In this document: positions 24,589 through 33,269 of the stretch, piece after piece
Position numbering within the stretch: the stretch's first letter is position 1
Layout: every line of letters starts with the position of its first letter
NCBI RefSeq assembly: GCF_002242805.1
Contig: NZ_MCGQ01000072.1
Coordinates: 1-36,465, forward strand
Length of the DNA stretch: 36,465 nt
Reading direction: 5' to 3'
Source of the DNA: Streptomyces diastatochromogenes
GTDB lineage: Bacteria > Actinomycetota > Actinomycetes > Streptomycetales > Streptomycetaceae
Program-made: the position numbers and the translations under genes
The notes under the pieces: generated by a model
Seen by the model: only the letters and a program-made list of their open reading frames with translations
Databases searched by the model: none
What the model was told of the DNA's origin: nothing

Positions 24589-25843
24589 GGGATCTCTCCT
24601 CGGGGGTCGGACGTACGTGCAGGCTGGGGTCAGCGTATGTGGCGTAGGTGAGGCCGAGTGGGTTGCGCAAGGTGTGCAGGAGGTGCCGGCGCGACTCGAG
24701 GACCGCTCTGCCTAGGGGGATCCGGTGCACGAGAAAGCGTTCATACAGTGCCTTGGAGAAGGCGGCGGCGACGTCGTCGGGAATCTCGGTCTCGGTGCCG
24801 ATGAAGCCGCGATTGCCGTTCGTGAGGAACAGGTACGGGAACGATGGCGCCCCCGGGGCGCGCATCCGGCCTGAGCCGCAGGCGTTCATCATCACCAACG
24901 GCAGGTCGAAGGTGCGCTGCGCCTGGCTCGCGCCGAGGGCGACGAGGTCCGCGCCGAGGGCACCGAGAGTGGTGCGGGAGTGGCAGCCGGCGCCGCTGAG
25001 TTCGATCTCGGCGGCGAGCGTGTCCTCGGAGCGGGTGTAGCAGTGGCAGGCAAAGTGCTGGACCTGGTCGGGTAGTTCACGGAGTGTTCCGTCGAGGCGA
25101 AGCCGCGGGTCGAAGATCTGCTCGGCCAGACTCGGCGCGCGGTCGGTACCATCGGGATAGGGCCCTTCCAGATCGATGTGCGCTCCGCCAGCGTCGGCGA
25201 ACCATGCCAGTTCTTCCACCGCTCCGTGGAGGTGCTCGTAGTACAGATATCGGGTGGGGACACGGCCTTGCGGCCCGGTACGCAGTGTGTTCCCGCCACG
25301 GATCGGGGCGGGCAGTATGGTGCGTTTCACCACGCACGAGAAGCCGACGAGTGTGCGGCAGGCCGTGATGAATTTATCCCGCGTCTTGACGGGCGGGCCG
25401 GGGAACATTCGGAAGAGTGGAAGGAACTCCAGGGGCAGAAATCCGTCCTTGCTACCGACGCATTCGACGAGCGGAGGCGGCATTTCGGGGTTCATGCCAA
25501 GCGGCAGGGCGTCGTTCCAGAACGTCTGCAACTCTTTCAGGATGGCCTGCTGGGAGCCGAACAGAATGAAGAGCAGGGTGCGGCCGAGGCCGTGCAGGCT
25601 CTGGAAGACCCGGTTAAGGTCTTTGTCCTCGACGGCGAGCCCGGTGAGTTCGTCCTTGAGTCGGGTCAGTCCCGCATCAAGCTCCTGCCGGACCTTGAGC
25701 AGCGCGTCGCTACCGATGAGGGTGGCGCGCACGGGCGGGATGCCCAGGCGACGGGCCGTGAACTCCAGCCGGGTAGCCTCGCTGGTCGTTATGACGCGCA
25801 CGTAGATATCCGGCGGCGGTGCGGCGTTCATAGCTTCGTTCAT
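24563..25843 (-). CDS. CHAT-domain caspase-like protease
   Basis: A 426-aa protein. The C-terminal 200 residues form a CHAT (caspase HetF-associated with TPRs) domain. The catalytic His is H267 in HFACHCY, the catalytic Cys is C322 in MMNACGSG, followed by GFIGTETEIPDDVAAAFSKAL and a C-terminal helix. The N-terminal half (about 1-230) is mixed alpha/beta without TPR repeats. Family knowledge: CHAT proteases are cysteine peptidases used as effectors in bacterial conflict and phage defence, often activating another protein by cutting it. The ATG overlaps the upstream membrane-protein stop by four bases (ATGA), with GAGGA about 6 bases before it. The downstream Pepco-like gene also overlaps it, so the three are one transcription unit. 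The substrate is unknown. Confidence 0.88.
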   Translation of the reverse strand: MNEAMNAAPPPDIYVRVITTSEATRLEFTARRLGIPPVRATLIGSDALLKVRQELDAGLTRLKDELTGLAVEDKDLNRVFQSLHGLGRTLLFILFGSQQAILKELQTFWNDALPLGMNPEMPPPLVECVGSKDGFLPLEFLPLFRMFPGPPVKTRDKFITACRTLVGFSCVVKRTILPAPIRGGNTLRTGPQGRVPTRYLYYEHLHGAVEELAWFADAGGAHIDLEGPYPDGTDRAPSLAEQIFDPRLRLDGTLRELPDQVQHFACHCYTRSEDTLAAEIELSGAGCHSRTTLGALGADLVALGASQAQRTFDLPLVMMNACGSGRMRAPGAPSFPYLFLTNGNRGFIGTETEIPDDVAAAFSKALYERFLVHRIPLGRAVLESRRHLLHTLRNPLGLTYATYADPSLHVRPTPEERSHATDAAHP

Positions 25844-28419
25844 ACGCCGTCCTCTGCTTCGTCCGAGTCAGTAGCATTGGGGGCAGCCTCCGCCTTGATC
25901 TTGAGAGCAACGACTTGGACGAGGTGGCCCGCCTGGTAGAGCTGGAACCAGACCTCGTGGCTGCCCTCTTCCTCAGACGTCTGGAACCGGAATGTCGTTT
26001 GCTTTTCGTCCTCGACGAGAAGGTTTTGGCGTTGGGGCAGTGGCGTGAGCGTCGAACTGTCGGCCATTACGTCGAAGGACACGGTCCGGGCATCCCGGCC
26101 GCCTTCGACACGTACCGGTTCGAACACGAAGAAGTCCTTGCCCGGGTGGCTCGCGACAACTGGAGGGAGGTTCGCCGCCCGCTGATCGCGTACGACGGAC
26201 ACCACCAGATTCACGCGCCGACCTACCGGTGCCTTGATCGTCCCACCGTCGACCCGTACCGGAGGCCGCTCCTCACTCTGCATCCGCCGGTCCAGCTCGA
26301 TCGCGAAGTAGCCGACGAAGTTCGTCAAGGGAGGACCAGTCACGGACTCCTCGAGCGTGGAGCGGATCGCGGCCCGGACGTCCTCGTGGAAATTCTGCTG
26401 GAGATACGTCAGATGGTCCTTGAGTTGGCGGCTGACGGGCTCGGCCGCGCTGTCGGAAATTTCTTGCGCGAGCTGAGCCAGATCGGCTTCCGTAAACATG
26501 GCTCGCGCTGGTTCCTCTTCCGCCAAGGACGCGTGTTCGCCCCGGATGGCCTGGCGCACATCAGCCCGTAGGCCACTGCGCACCTGGTCGGCTACATCGA
26601 CGGCGAGCTGGTCGAGTCGGCTGCCAGGGAGAGGTCCAGTGTCCTCGGCGAACGAATGCGGCGGGCGTCGACCCGGATACTCGGACGGGCTGGGCTCCTC
26701 CGGACGACGTCCCGGATACTGGAAGGAGTCACGGTCACCGCTCAGCGTGGAGGCCAGTCGGATCATGCCCGAGGGGGTCTCCGGCAATTCGAGGTGCAGG
26801 CGGCGGGCCATGTCATACCGCAAGACGTCGATCGCGTCCGCCTTAGCTGCACAGACCTCAACCAGTAGTCTGCGTGCCTGCGTCACCGCGACCGCCGCGA
26901 CGAGCAGCGGCCCCACAACGAGCAACGCGGGCGAGCCGCTCTCCAAGCGGAAGCCGCCGAGTCCGGCGAGCGCGATGAACAGCCACACGGCCGCCGTGCA
27001 CACGGCGCTCGCAACGACAATCCGCCACGCCAGCACACCTCGTTCTCTGCGCCGCATCTCTGTTTTGACCTGGTCCGGGGCGACCAGTTCGATCCGGGGC
27101 CACATCTCGTCGATAGCGAGCCCCGTGGCAAGGGCGGTATCGCGGTAGATCGCGATCACCGCAGCGGAAGGCAAGGGGTGTGCGAGTTTATGGAGGGCGG
27201 AGAGAAACTTGCGCTCATTCGGCATCAGTTCGCGAAGATGCTCGATGTGGCGATTCCAGTCTTCCTCCCACTCCTGCTGCTCTCTCTGCCATTCACGCTC
27301 GTAGTGCGGGTCGTAGGCGTGGTGCTGCGAGTCGGAGCCCGGAAGCATCGAACGTTCAGGGTCGGCATGTGCCAGCCGTCGTACGCCGCCGATCAATGCA
27401 GCCAGCCAGCGCTGTGGTGGCGCCGTTCCCGTCCAGGCCAGAACGGCACTCTGCGCCGCCAGGAGGATCGCGCCTGCCCCCGCGAGATAGCTCAGGCCCA
27501 AGAGCCGATCGTCGCCGGGGCCCCACCCGGAAGAGCTCCGCCCCGACGGGTTTCCGCCCCAGGCCGCCCACGCGAGGCTCGCCAAAGGTACGAGAATCCC
27601 GGCGAACTGGACTCCCAGCGAAGCCGTGCTGCTATAACCCTTTTCGGCCCACGGCCACGAGAAAGTGAAACTCATGGAGTCGCCGAACACCATCGCGCCG
27701 ATGTACAGCAGAACCAAAGTGCCGACGCCGCCCACCCACCATGCGGACGCGGTTTCGTCGCGCACCGCAAACTGAGCCACCACACCTGCCACACCCAGTA
27801 CCGCGATGCAGCCGAACACCTTGTCGTACGTGTCCCAGGCCGACGAAAACTGTGAGTCCAAGAACCAGAAAGCGGCAGCCAGCGCCACCATTGCGCACCC
27901 CAGGCACCAGGCCGCCCACAGTGGTCCTTCCATGGCGAAGCGCACGGTGAGCCAGCCGACGCACACCTCGGCCAGCGCGAAGGTGGCACAGGCCGAGGTT
28001 TCGGCAGGGATGTAGCCCGAGTACTTGCCACTGATGGCGGCGGTGCGCCAGATAGCGCCGAGGAACAGCGCAAGGAGGATGCCGCCGGACGCCCAGGCCG
28101 TTCCGTAGTCGTGATCTCGGGCGAGTCTCGCAGTAATCAGAATCAGCTCGGCCGCCAAGGCCGTCGCCAGCGCTCCCGTGGTAGCCAGCCGAAGCTTCGC
28201 ATCCGACGTGCCGGTCCGGCCGGCGCGTGCGACGGCCAGCTCGGCGCACCACACGGCGGCGCCGGCGAACAGGAGCCACCCAACGAGCAGCGGCAGTCCT
28301 CGCGCCGGAACGTCGCGCACGGGAAGGCGCACGGCAACCACGCCACCTGCCACAACCAGGAGCAAGGCGTTCGTAGCGAAGAGGGTGCCGCCGCGTGGCG
28401 TACCTGTCATCGCTGGCAT
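25840..28419 (-). CDS. Large multi-pass membrane protein of the CHAT operon
   Basis: About 859 aa. The N-terminal 330 residues contain roughly nine or ten hydrophobic segments (for example NALLLVVAGGVVAVRL, GGILLALFLGAIW, VVGGVGTLVLLYIGAMVF-like stretches). A charged cytoplasmic-looking region follows (EREWQREQQEWEEDWNRH), then two more hydrophobic segments around 440-490. The last 330 residues are soluble: a helical part, then a strand-rich end (KQTTFRFQTSEEEGSHEVWFQLYQ) that could be a beta-sandwich. I do not recognise the family. Clustering with a CHAT protease suggests a membrane sensor or pore-like partner, which is inference. Starts are ambiguous: GTG 28422, ATG 28419 and ATG 28410 are adjacent and none has a convincing ribosome site. 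Confidence 0.8.
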   Translation of the reverse strand: MPAMTGTPRGGTLFATNALLLVVAGGVVAVRLPVRDVPARGLPLLVGWLLFAGAAVWCAELAVARAGRTGTSDAKLRLATTGALATALAAELILITARLARDHDYGTAWASGGILLALFLGAIWRTAAISGKYSGYIPAETSACATFALAEVCVGWLTVRFAMEGPLWAAWCLGCAMVALAAAFWFLDSQFSSAWDTYDKVFGCIAVLGVAGVVAQFAVRDETASAWWVGGVGTLVLLYIGAMVFGDSMSFTFSWPWAEKGYSSTASLGVQFAGILVPLASLAWAAWGGNPSGRSSSGWGPGDDRLLGLSYLAGAGAILLAAQSAVLAWTGTAPPQRWLAALIGGVRRLAHADPERSMLPGSDSQHHAYDPHYEREWQREQQEWEEDWNRHIEHLRELMPNERKFLSALHKLAHPLPSAAVIAIYRDTALATGLAIDEMWPRIELVAPDQVKTEMRRRERGVLAWRIVVASAVCTAAVWLFIALAGLGGFRLESGSPALLVVGPLLVAAVAVTQARRLLVEVCAAKADAIDVLRYDMARRLHLELPETPSGMIRLASTLSGDRDSFQYPGRRPEEPSPSEYPGRRPPHSFAEDTGPLPGSRLDQLAVDVADQVRSGLRADVRQAIRGEHASLAEEEPARAMFTEADLAQLAQEISDSAAEPVSRQLKDHLTYLQQNFHEDVRAAIRSTLEESVTGPPLTNFVGYFAIELDRRMQSEERPPVRVDGGTIKAPVGRRVNLVVSVVRDQRAANLPPVVASHPGKDFFVFEPVRVEGGRDARTVSFDVMADSSTLTPLPQRQNLLVEDEKQTTFRFQTSEEEGSHEVWFQLYQAGHLVQVVALKIKAEAAPNATDSDEAEDGV

Positions 28420-28452
28420 CACACACCCGTCGGTTGCTCTACACGGAACTCC

Positions 28453-28705
28453 TCATGAGGTTGACCAGTTGGAATGCCTGACACGATGCTTCCGGCGAAT
28501 CACCACCCGGCTGGCGCACAGCATCGAACGGAACCGAACGAGCACAGGGCGGTGCCGTGATGTCGCGGCCGATCGGGTACGGGCGGGCAGGGGCAGGACG
28601 GTGGCACTCTGACGCAGTGCGTCGTTTTCGAGACTGAGCTGCCGTACGACTCCTTCGTGCAGGGCTAGGGTGCCACGCAGGTCGGTGCTCTCCAGCCTTA
28701 GCCGT
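28453..28705 (-). pseudogene. Possible remnant of a coiled-coil accessory protein
   Basis: In one minus-strand frame the segment LRLESTDLRGTLALHEGVV and LSLENDALRQSA reads like the end of a coiled coil, of the kind found in DUF6262-type proteins that accompany transposon recombinases. It then turns into low-quality Arg/Ser-rich sequence before a stop at 28453. No start is visible. This is a weak call, but the remainder of 28420-28840 shows nothing better. Confidence 0.2.
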
Positions 28706-28844
28706 CGTGGTTCGCCTCCACCGCGCGATGTCCGGGTGCCCAGCCCTCACCAGAGCCGTAGCTGCTGTCGATCCCCAAACCGGGACTGGGAACCTAGCTG
28801 CAGAAGGTGGGTGCCTTGAGATGCAGCCGGGCCGTATGTACAGC

Positions 28845-29340
28845 GCAGCCAAGTCGTCCTGGACGTGCTCGCTGACGTCGGTCCGCCGATCGTGCCGGTG
28901 TGGTCGACAACCGACCTGGACGAGGCTCTGCTCTGGTACGAGGCGCTCGAAGGCACGGGCGTGGAGGGGATCGTGGCGAAGCCGCTGCGGGGTGCCTATA
29001 AGGCGGGCCGGGTCCGGGCGAAGATCAGGCACGCGGACACGGTCGACGCGGCCGTGGTGGGGTTCACCGACACGGCCCGGCGCCCGAAGGCGCTCGCTGT
29101 ACGGCTGCCCGACGGACACGTGGCGCTATCCCAGCGGCTGACCACCGCACTCTCCACCGTCGTCGCCCCGCGCCTGGTCACCCATGCCGGGCGGGTGTTC
29201 CCGAAGGCCGGCGACTCCTAACGCCCGCCGGGGGCGATGCCGTGGTGGAGGTCGTGGCGGCCACGACCCGGCACGCGGTCGCCACCGCGTGGCTGCGCTC
29301 ACCTCCGGCACGGCATCTGCTGGCGCTGTGGCCGGGCTGA
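28845..29340 (+). pseudogene. ATP-dependent DNA ligase, C-terminal remnant
   Basis: From about 28845 the frame reads VVLDVLADVG, then EALEGTGVEGIVAKP (ligase motif IV region), VRAKIRHADTVDAAVVGFT (motif V region) and ALAVRLPDGHVALSQRLTT of the OB domain, typical of the small LigC-like ATP-dependent ligases of Streptomyces. It stops at 29221. A shifted frame then carries DAVVEVVAATTRHAVATAWL, which resembles the family's last strand, ending at 29340. The adenylation half with the active lysine is missing, so this is a dead 3' fragment with at least one frameshift. Confidence 0.65.
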
Positions 29341-29510
29341 CGGGCTGGCGCAGGTCCAGGTAGCAATCCAGCCGTACGCCGGGCTGGTCAACGTTCCGCG
29401 TCGCCCGCCCCGCTGTCGCCGTCGCCCACGGTCGGCAAGCATCTACTGGAAGGCGAGCACGGTGACGTCGTCGGCGGCCTCTGGACCGGGCCTGCCTGGA
29501 AGACGCCCGG

Positions 29511-29672
29511 CATCTAACGGTCGGACAGCTGGTGGCTGCCCGACCCCGGCAGAGCACTCAGCTGTCCGCCGAACTGGCTGCAGGTGCTGCGGTCCGGGCG
29601 CGGATTGCCGAGGTGGAGCAGCGGGAGGAGGAGGCGAAGAAGTGGGTAGCGGCGTTGGAGGAAGAACGCTAG
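29511..29672 (+). pseudogene. Small coiled-coil tail fragment
   Basis: A frame without its own start reads HLTVGQLVAARPRQ, then QLSAELAAGAAVRARI and EQREEEAKKWVAALEEER before TAG at 29670-29672. The regular heptad-like end looks coding, probably the C-terminus of an unidentified protein. The remainder of 29341-29700 holds no supported gene. Confidence 0.25.
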
Positions 29673-29700
29673 CTGTCACGCCAGCGCGCCGGTGGTGACT

Positions 29701-29735
29701 GTCGCATCGGATAAGCTCTCGTTATCCGACGCGAC
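29701..29735. promoter_or_regulatory. 14-bp inverted repeat upstream of HEPN gene
   Basis: Left arm GTCGCATCGGATAA (29701-29714), 7-base spacer, right arm TTATCCGACGCGAC (29722-29735). The arms match at 13 of 14 positions. The AT-rich core and the position 47 bases before the ATG suggest an operator for a dimeric regulator. It could also be a recombination site of the integrase encoded in the same operon. Confidence 0.6.
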
Positions 29736-29781
29736 AAATAGGGACATGACGCCGGGTCAGGGTAAAAGGTGGGGACGGGCG

Positions 29782-30882
29782 ATGACGTTGGCCGGAGAGC
29801 ATCAGGAGAGTGGCGGCGCCACGACGCCAGCCGCCGCGACCGAGGCGAGCGCGCAGCCGAGACGTTGGGTCAGGCCCCGCTCCGCCCCTCCGCAGCTGGA
29901 CTTTCCGCTCGTGCGCAACGGGCTGGACTACCTGGCGAGCGTCGTCGAGCACCTCGACGAGACGGAGTCGATGGTGACGCACCGGGACGTGAAGTACGCC
30001 GTGCTCCACCTCCAGGCCGCCGTGGAGGTGCTGCTGAAGGCCCGGCTGATGGCCGAGCACTGGAGCCTCGTCTTCAGTGACCCGCATAAGGCCACGCGCA
30101 AGACCCTCGACGAAGCCACGCTCTCCAGCGTCTCCACTGAGCAGGCCGTGACACGTCTGCAGAACATCGCGGGCGTACCGATCACGCAGAAGGAAGGCAA
30201 GGCCCTCAAGAACCTGACCGAGGACCGCAACAAGTTGCAGCACTTCGGCCTGACCGCGCCCGCCCCCGTGATCGAGGCCCGGGCGGGCGAGGTCCTCGAC
30301 TTCCTCATCCGCTTCATCGACGACGAGCTCCTGCCCCGACTGGGCCAGGAGGAGAAGACTGAGGGCGAAGCGTCACTGAGCAAGTTGCGTGGTGGCTTGG
30401 CCAGCATCAACACCTTCGTCCGGGAGCGAACCAACCGCATACGCGGCGAGGTGACGCGGGAGGGCGCCGAGAACCGGACCATTCAGTGCCCTGAGTGCGA
30501 GCAGATGGCGCTCGTACTCGGCGAGTCGACGGGCCCGGCCGGGGAGCTGGTGCGGGCCGCTTGCCGGTTCTGTGCCGGTCGCTGGGAACCGGAGGAACTG
30601 CTGGCGTACTTCCTTCCTGAGGGCCAGGAGGAGCCAAGCGGACTCAACGCCTGCCCGCAGTGCGGGGAGTGGGCGCTCGGGTGGGGGGTGCGGGTCCTCA
30701 GTGACCCCATGGAGGAGGTGGCTTTCTGTTTCGCGTGCTCCGTCGCCTTCCCCTCGGTCGCTCCGTGCGACCGCTGCGGGCGTCCGATCGACGCCACCGG
30801 CGGCACCGATCTGTGCGGGAGCTGTTGGGAGGACGCCGTGGAGGACCCCTCAGATTACGGTTACAGCGAGGACCAGTGGTGA
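29782..30882 (+). CDS. HEPN-like RNase domain plus zinc ribbons
   Basis: A 366-aa protein. The N-terminal 180 residues are helical, with a segment LHLQAAVEVLLKARL and then RNKLQH (R149 to H154), which matches the RNxxxH catalytic motif of HEPN ribonucleases. After a helical link, three Cys pairs-of-pairs look like zinc ribbons: C236-C239 with C261-C264, C291-C294 with C316-C319, and C329-C332 with C345-C348. Family knowledge: HEPN proteins with this motif are metal-independent RNases common in toxins and defence. The zinc ribbons could bind nucleic acid. The start chosen is ATG 29782 after an AAGGTGGGG ribosome site; in-frame starts at 29746 and 29692 overlap the inverted repeat region. The stop overlaps the recombinase start by four bases. 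Confidence 0.75.
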   Translation: MTLAGEHQESGGATTPAAATEASAQPRRWVRPRSAPPQLDFPLVRNGLDYLASVVEHLDETESMVTHRDVKYAVLHLQAAVEVLLKARLMAEHWSLVFSDPHKATRKTLDEATLSSVSTEQAVTRLQNIAGVPITQKEGKALKNLTEDRNKLQHFGLTAPAPVIEARAGEVLDFLIRFIDDELLPRLGQEEKTEGEASLSKLRGGLASINTFVRERTNRIRGEVTREGAENRTIQCPECEQMALVLGESTGPAGELVRAACRFCAGRWEPEELLAYFLPEGQEEPSGLNACPQCGEWALGWGVRVLSDPMEEVAFCFACSVAFPSVAPCDRCGRPIDATGGTDLCGSCWEDAVEDPSDYGYSEDQW

Positions 30883-31973
30883 CGGCATCGGAGAGCACGG
30901 CGGTCATCCCCTCCGAACACCCGCCGCTCGGCTCGGCGGCCGCCGAGCGCCAGGCGCTCATCAAGCAGTGGGCCGAACGCCACGGCGTCGACACAGCCCG
31001 CCACCTGGCCGAGGCCGAGAACCTGGCCGACGCGGTCGCCGCCGAGATCACCCCCGACAACACGCTCGACACCTACGCCAAGAGCTGGCGGGTGTGGGGC
31101 AGGTTCTGCGCCTCCACCGGCCTGCCGGAGCTGGAGGGGTCCCGGGGTGCGCTGGTGGCGTTCGTGACCTGGATGCTGCGCGAGGGCCAACAGGGCGGGA
31201 CCGGCTACGCCGCCAGTTCCGCCGGTACCCACCTCGCGGCCGCCGTCGTCGGCCTGCGCCAGCGCGGCGTCACCGTCTCCGGCGACGACCAGGCGGAGGC
31301 TCGCAAGGCGCTGGAGGGCCTGGCGGTGAAGCTGCTGCAGGACGGCGAGCGACGCGGCCGCGGACAGGCGGTGAGCGCCACTGTCGACGGCCTGTACGTC
31401 GTTGCCCGGGCCTGCCCCGACACCCTCACCGGCTTCCGGGACAAAGCCCTGGTGCTTTCCGGCTTCCACTACGCCTCCCGCTCTCAGGACCCGGCCGGGT
31501 TGCTCACCGGCGACGTCACCCTGCACCCGCGTGGCCTGGTCGTCGCCGTGCTGACCGGCAAGACCAAGCACAGCGTGCGCAACGCGAAGATCCCGTACGC
31601 GCAGGACCCGGAGATCTGCCCGGTCCGCGCGTACGTCGCCTACCGCACCCGCCTGGCCGCCGAGCAGGGCGAGCAGTGGGCCGACCCCGCTACTCCGGCC
31701 TTTGTTGGTATCGACCGCTGGAGCCACGTCACCGGCGGCATGGGGCCGGACAGCGTCACCCGCGCCATCAAGCGCATCTCGGAGCGGGCCGGCGTGCCGA
31801 TCTCGTGGACCGGGCACTCCCTGCGCATCGGCCTGGCCTCCACCGGCCGCAAGAAGGGCAAGGACGGCATCGCCATCGCCGAGCAGGGCGGCTGGGCCCG
31901 CCACTCCCGCTCCATGCTCGGCTACATGCAGATCGGCGACGGCTGGGACGACAACGCCGCCGGCCTGACCTGA
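30879..31973 (+). CDS. Tyrosine recombinase / integrase
   Basis: A 364-aa protein with an N-terminal SAM-like DNA-binding domain (NTLDTYAKSWRVWGRFCAS, about 45-65) and a C-terminal catalytic domain. Catalytic residues: R201 (in ASRSQDPAG), K228 or K230 in the beta-hairpin (GKTKHSVR), H313 and R316 (GHSLRIG), W339 or H342 (GGWARHSRS) and the nucleophile Y349 (LGYMQ). All are present, so it should be active. It starts at GTG 30879, overlapping the HEPN stop (GTGA), with GAGGA 6 bases upstream; GTG 30876 is an alternative. No tRNA gene lies nearby to suggest an attachment site. Coupling to a HEPN gene is unusual for a phage integrase and suggests a joint module. Confidence 0.93.
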   Translation: MTASESTAVIPSEHPPLGSAAAERQALIKQWAERHGVDTARHLAEAENLADAVAAEITPDNTLDTYAKSWRVWGRFCASTGLPELEGSRGALVAFVTWMLREGQQGGTGYAASSAGTHLAAAVVGLRQRGVTVSGDDQAEARKALEGLAVKLLQDGERRGRGQAVSATVDGLYVVARACPDTLTGFRDKALVLSGFHYASRSQDPAGLLTGDVTLHPRGLVVAVLTGKTKHSVRNAKIPYAQDPEICPVRAYVAYRTRLAAEQGEQWADPATPAFVGIDRWSHVTGGMGPDSVTRAIKRISERAGVPISWTGHSLRIGLASTGRKKGKDGIAIAEQGGWARHSRSMLGYMQIGDGWDDNAAGLT

Positions 31974-31998
31974 CCACCCGGCGCCCGACGGGTCAGTC

Positions 31999-32034
31999 CC
32001 GGTCGGACCCATTGGACCTAACGGGTCCGACCGG
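31999..32034. terminator. Bidirectional hairpin between recombinase and HTH gene
   Basis: CCGGTCGGACCC (31999-32010) and GGGTCCGACCGG (32023-32034) are a perfect 12-bp inverted repeat with a 12-base loop, placed between two convergent genes. No T-run follows on either strand. Being close behind an integrase gene, part of an attachment site is an alternative. Confidence 0.65.
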
Positions 32035-32079
32035 TGTTGGGCTGCGTCTGCCCCTTCCCCGGCGATGGAGCGGGCGCCA

Positions 32080-32991
32080 TCAGAAGAGGGGGGCGGCAGC
32101 CTCCGACTCGGGGTCGCCGATGGGGATGGACAGCTGCCCGGGCACGGGCCGCTCGGGGACCTGGGGCGACCGCCCTGGCCGCCGCCGACCGCGGCGCAGG
32201 CCCGTGTTGGAGTGGTGCTTCACTTCCGCCGCAGCCCGGTGGAGCACACCGTTGCTCGTCACGTACAAGTGGCCGTCTGCCTCTTGGAGCTCCCGGAGCT
32301 TCCGCAGGTACCTCATTTCATTCAAACCGGGCGTCTCCGTGTACAGCGCCGCCAGGGCGCGCGCGGTGGCCGAGGGGTACGCGTCCCGCGCGGCGATGGT
32401 CAGATCGGCGAGGTCGTTCTGCTTCTCCTGCCGCCATGCGCGTGTCCAGGCGGCCTCCCAGTCCGGCCATTCCGCTTCCGGCACCTCGCAGGCCCTCATG
32501 TACGCCTGGAACTGCTGAAGGCCGTGCGGCACGGCCTGCTTGTTCACGATGCGGTGCGCGGTGCTGCGCGGCAGGGCGCCGTACCCGCCCGCCCGCTGTG
32601 CCATGGTGCGCTGGGGCGGGGAGCCGGCCTTCTCGTACAGCTCCACCAGGGCCGCGCTCAGATCGATGAAGTCGCGGATGAACTCCGGGCGCGGGGCGGG
32701 GCGGCCGCGGCCGCCCCGCGCGAGGCGGGTCTCCTCAAACCGTGCCCGCTTCCACAGACGCCGTGCTTCCTCGGGCGAGGCGTCGCACGCCCGGGCGTAG
32801 TTGAGCACGGTCGGCAGCTTCGGCACGGTCTCGCCGGAGGCGGCCCGCTGCAGCGTCGTGGCGTGGCAGCCGGCCCGCACCGACAGCGCCCGGTAGCCCT
32901 GCCGAGTGCGCTCCCGCTGCTCGCGCAGCCACTCCTGCAGCTCGCGCAACGCCGTGTTGCTGGTGATGAGCGGTTTTTCGGGGCGGCACAT
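32080..32991 (-). CDS. Helix-turn-helix domain protein
   Basis: A 303-aa protein. Residues 15-85 hold an XRE-like HTH (LREQRERTRQGYRALSVRAG, then HATTLQRAASGETVPKLPTVLNYARACDASPEEA). A second similar segment around 125-170 (PRSTAHRIVNKQAVPHGLQQFQAYMRACEV) looks like another XRE-type domain. The C-terminal part is helical and ends in an Arg-rich tail. Proteins like this are common in Streptomyces plasmids and accessory regions and probably regulate transcription; the target is unknown. The ATG has GAGGTG 7 bases upstream, which overlaps the end of the membrane gene upstream, so they form an operon. Confidence 0.8.
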   Translation of the reverse strand: MCRPEKPLITSNTALRELQEWLREQRERTRQGYRALSVRAGCHATTLQRAASGETVPKLPTVLNYARACDASPEEARRLWKRARFEETRLARGGRGRPAPRPEFIRDFIDLSAALVELYEKAGSPPQRTMAQRAGGYGALPRSTAHRIVNKQAVPHGLQQFQAYMRACEVPEAEWPDWEAAWTRAWRQEKQNDLADLTIAARDAYPSATARALAALYTETPGLNEMRYLRKLRELQEADGHLYVTSNGVLHRAAAEVKHHSNTGLRRGRRRPGRSPQVPERPVPGQLSIPIGDPESEAAAPLF

Positions 32992-33002
32992 GACCCGTCA
33001 CC

Positions 33003-33269
33003 TCACGCAGCCGGGGCCAGCAGGGCGCGCAGCGCGGCACGCAGGCTGCGGGTGGAGGCCCCGGTGATCAGGCCGACCAGGAGGACGGCGATCAGCCCGG
33101 CGCCGATGAGCAGCTGCAGCACGAGGGGCAGTGTCATGCCCGCGAAGGTGACCAGGGCGGCTGCCATGGCGATGATCACGATGATGACGACGGCCTCGGC
33201 GCCGCCGAGGCGCCGGTGGGACGGGGTGCCGCTCTCCACGCAGGAAACGGCGGAACGGGGCTTGGGCAC
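33003..33269 (-). CDS. Small two-pass membrane protein
   Basis: An 88-aa protein with a short basic N-terminus and two hydrophobic segments (VVIIVIIAMAAALVTFAGM and LVLQLLIGAGLIAVLLVGLI), then a basic tail. I do not recognise the family. The GTG start has AGGGAGG four bases upstream, which fixes it against longer in-frame openings to 33401. The HTH gene follows after 11 bases, so they are probably co-transcribed; small membrane protein plus HTH pairs are frequent in accessory regions of actinomycetes. Confidence 0.7.
   Translation of the reverse strand: MPKPRSAVSCVESGTPSHRRLGGAEAVVIIVIIAMAAALVTFAGMTLPLVLQLLIGAGLIAVLLVGLITGASTRSLRAALRALLAPAA

Noticed and set aside
25915..26571. 218-codon plus-strand frame
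   Set aside because: It is antisense to the large membrane protein gene, which has clear hydrophobic segments and an operon context.
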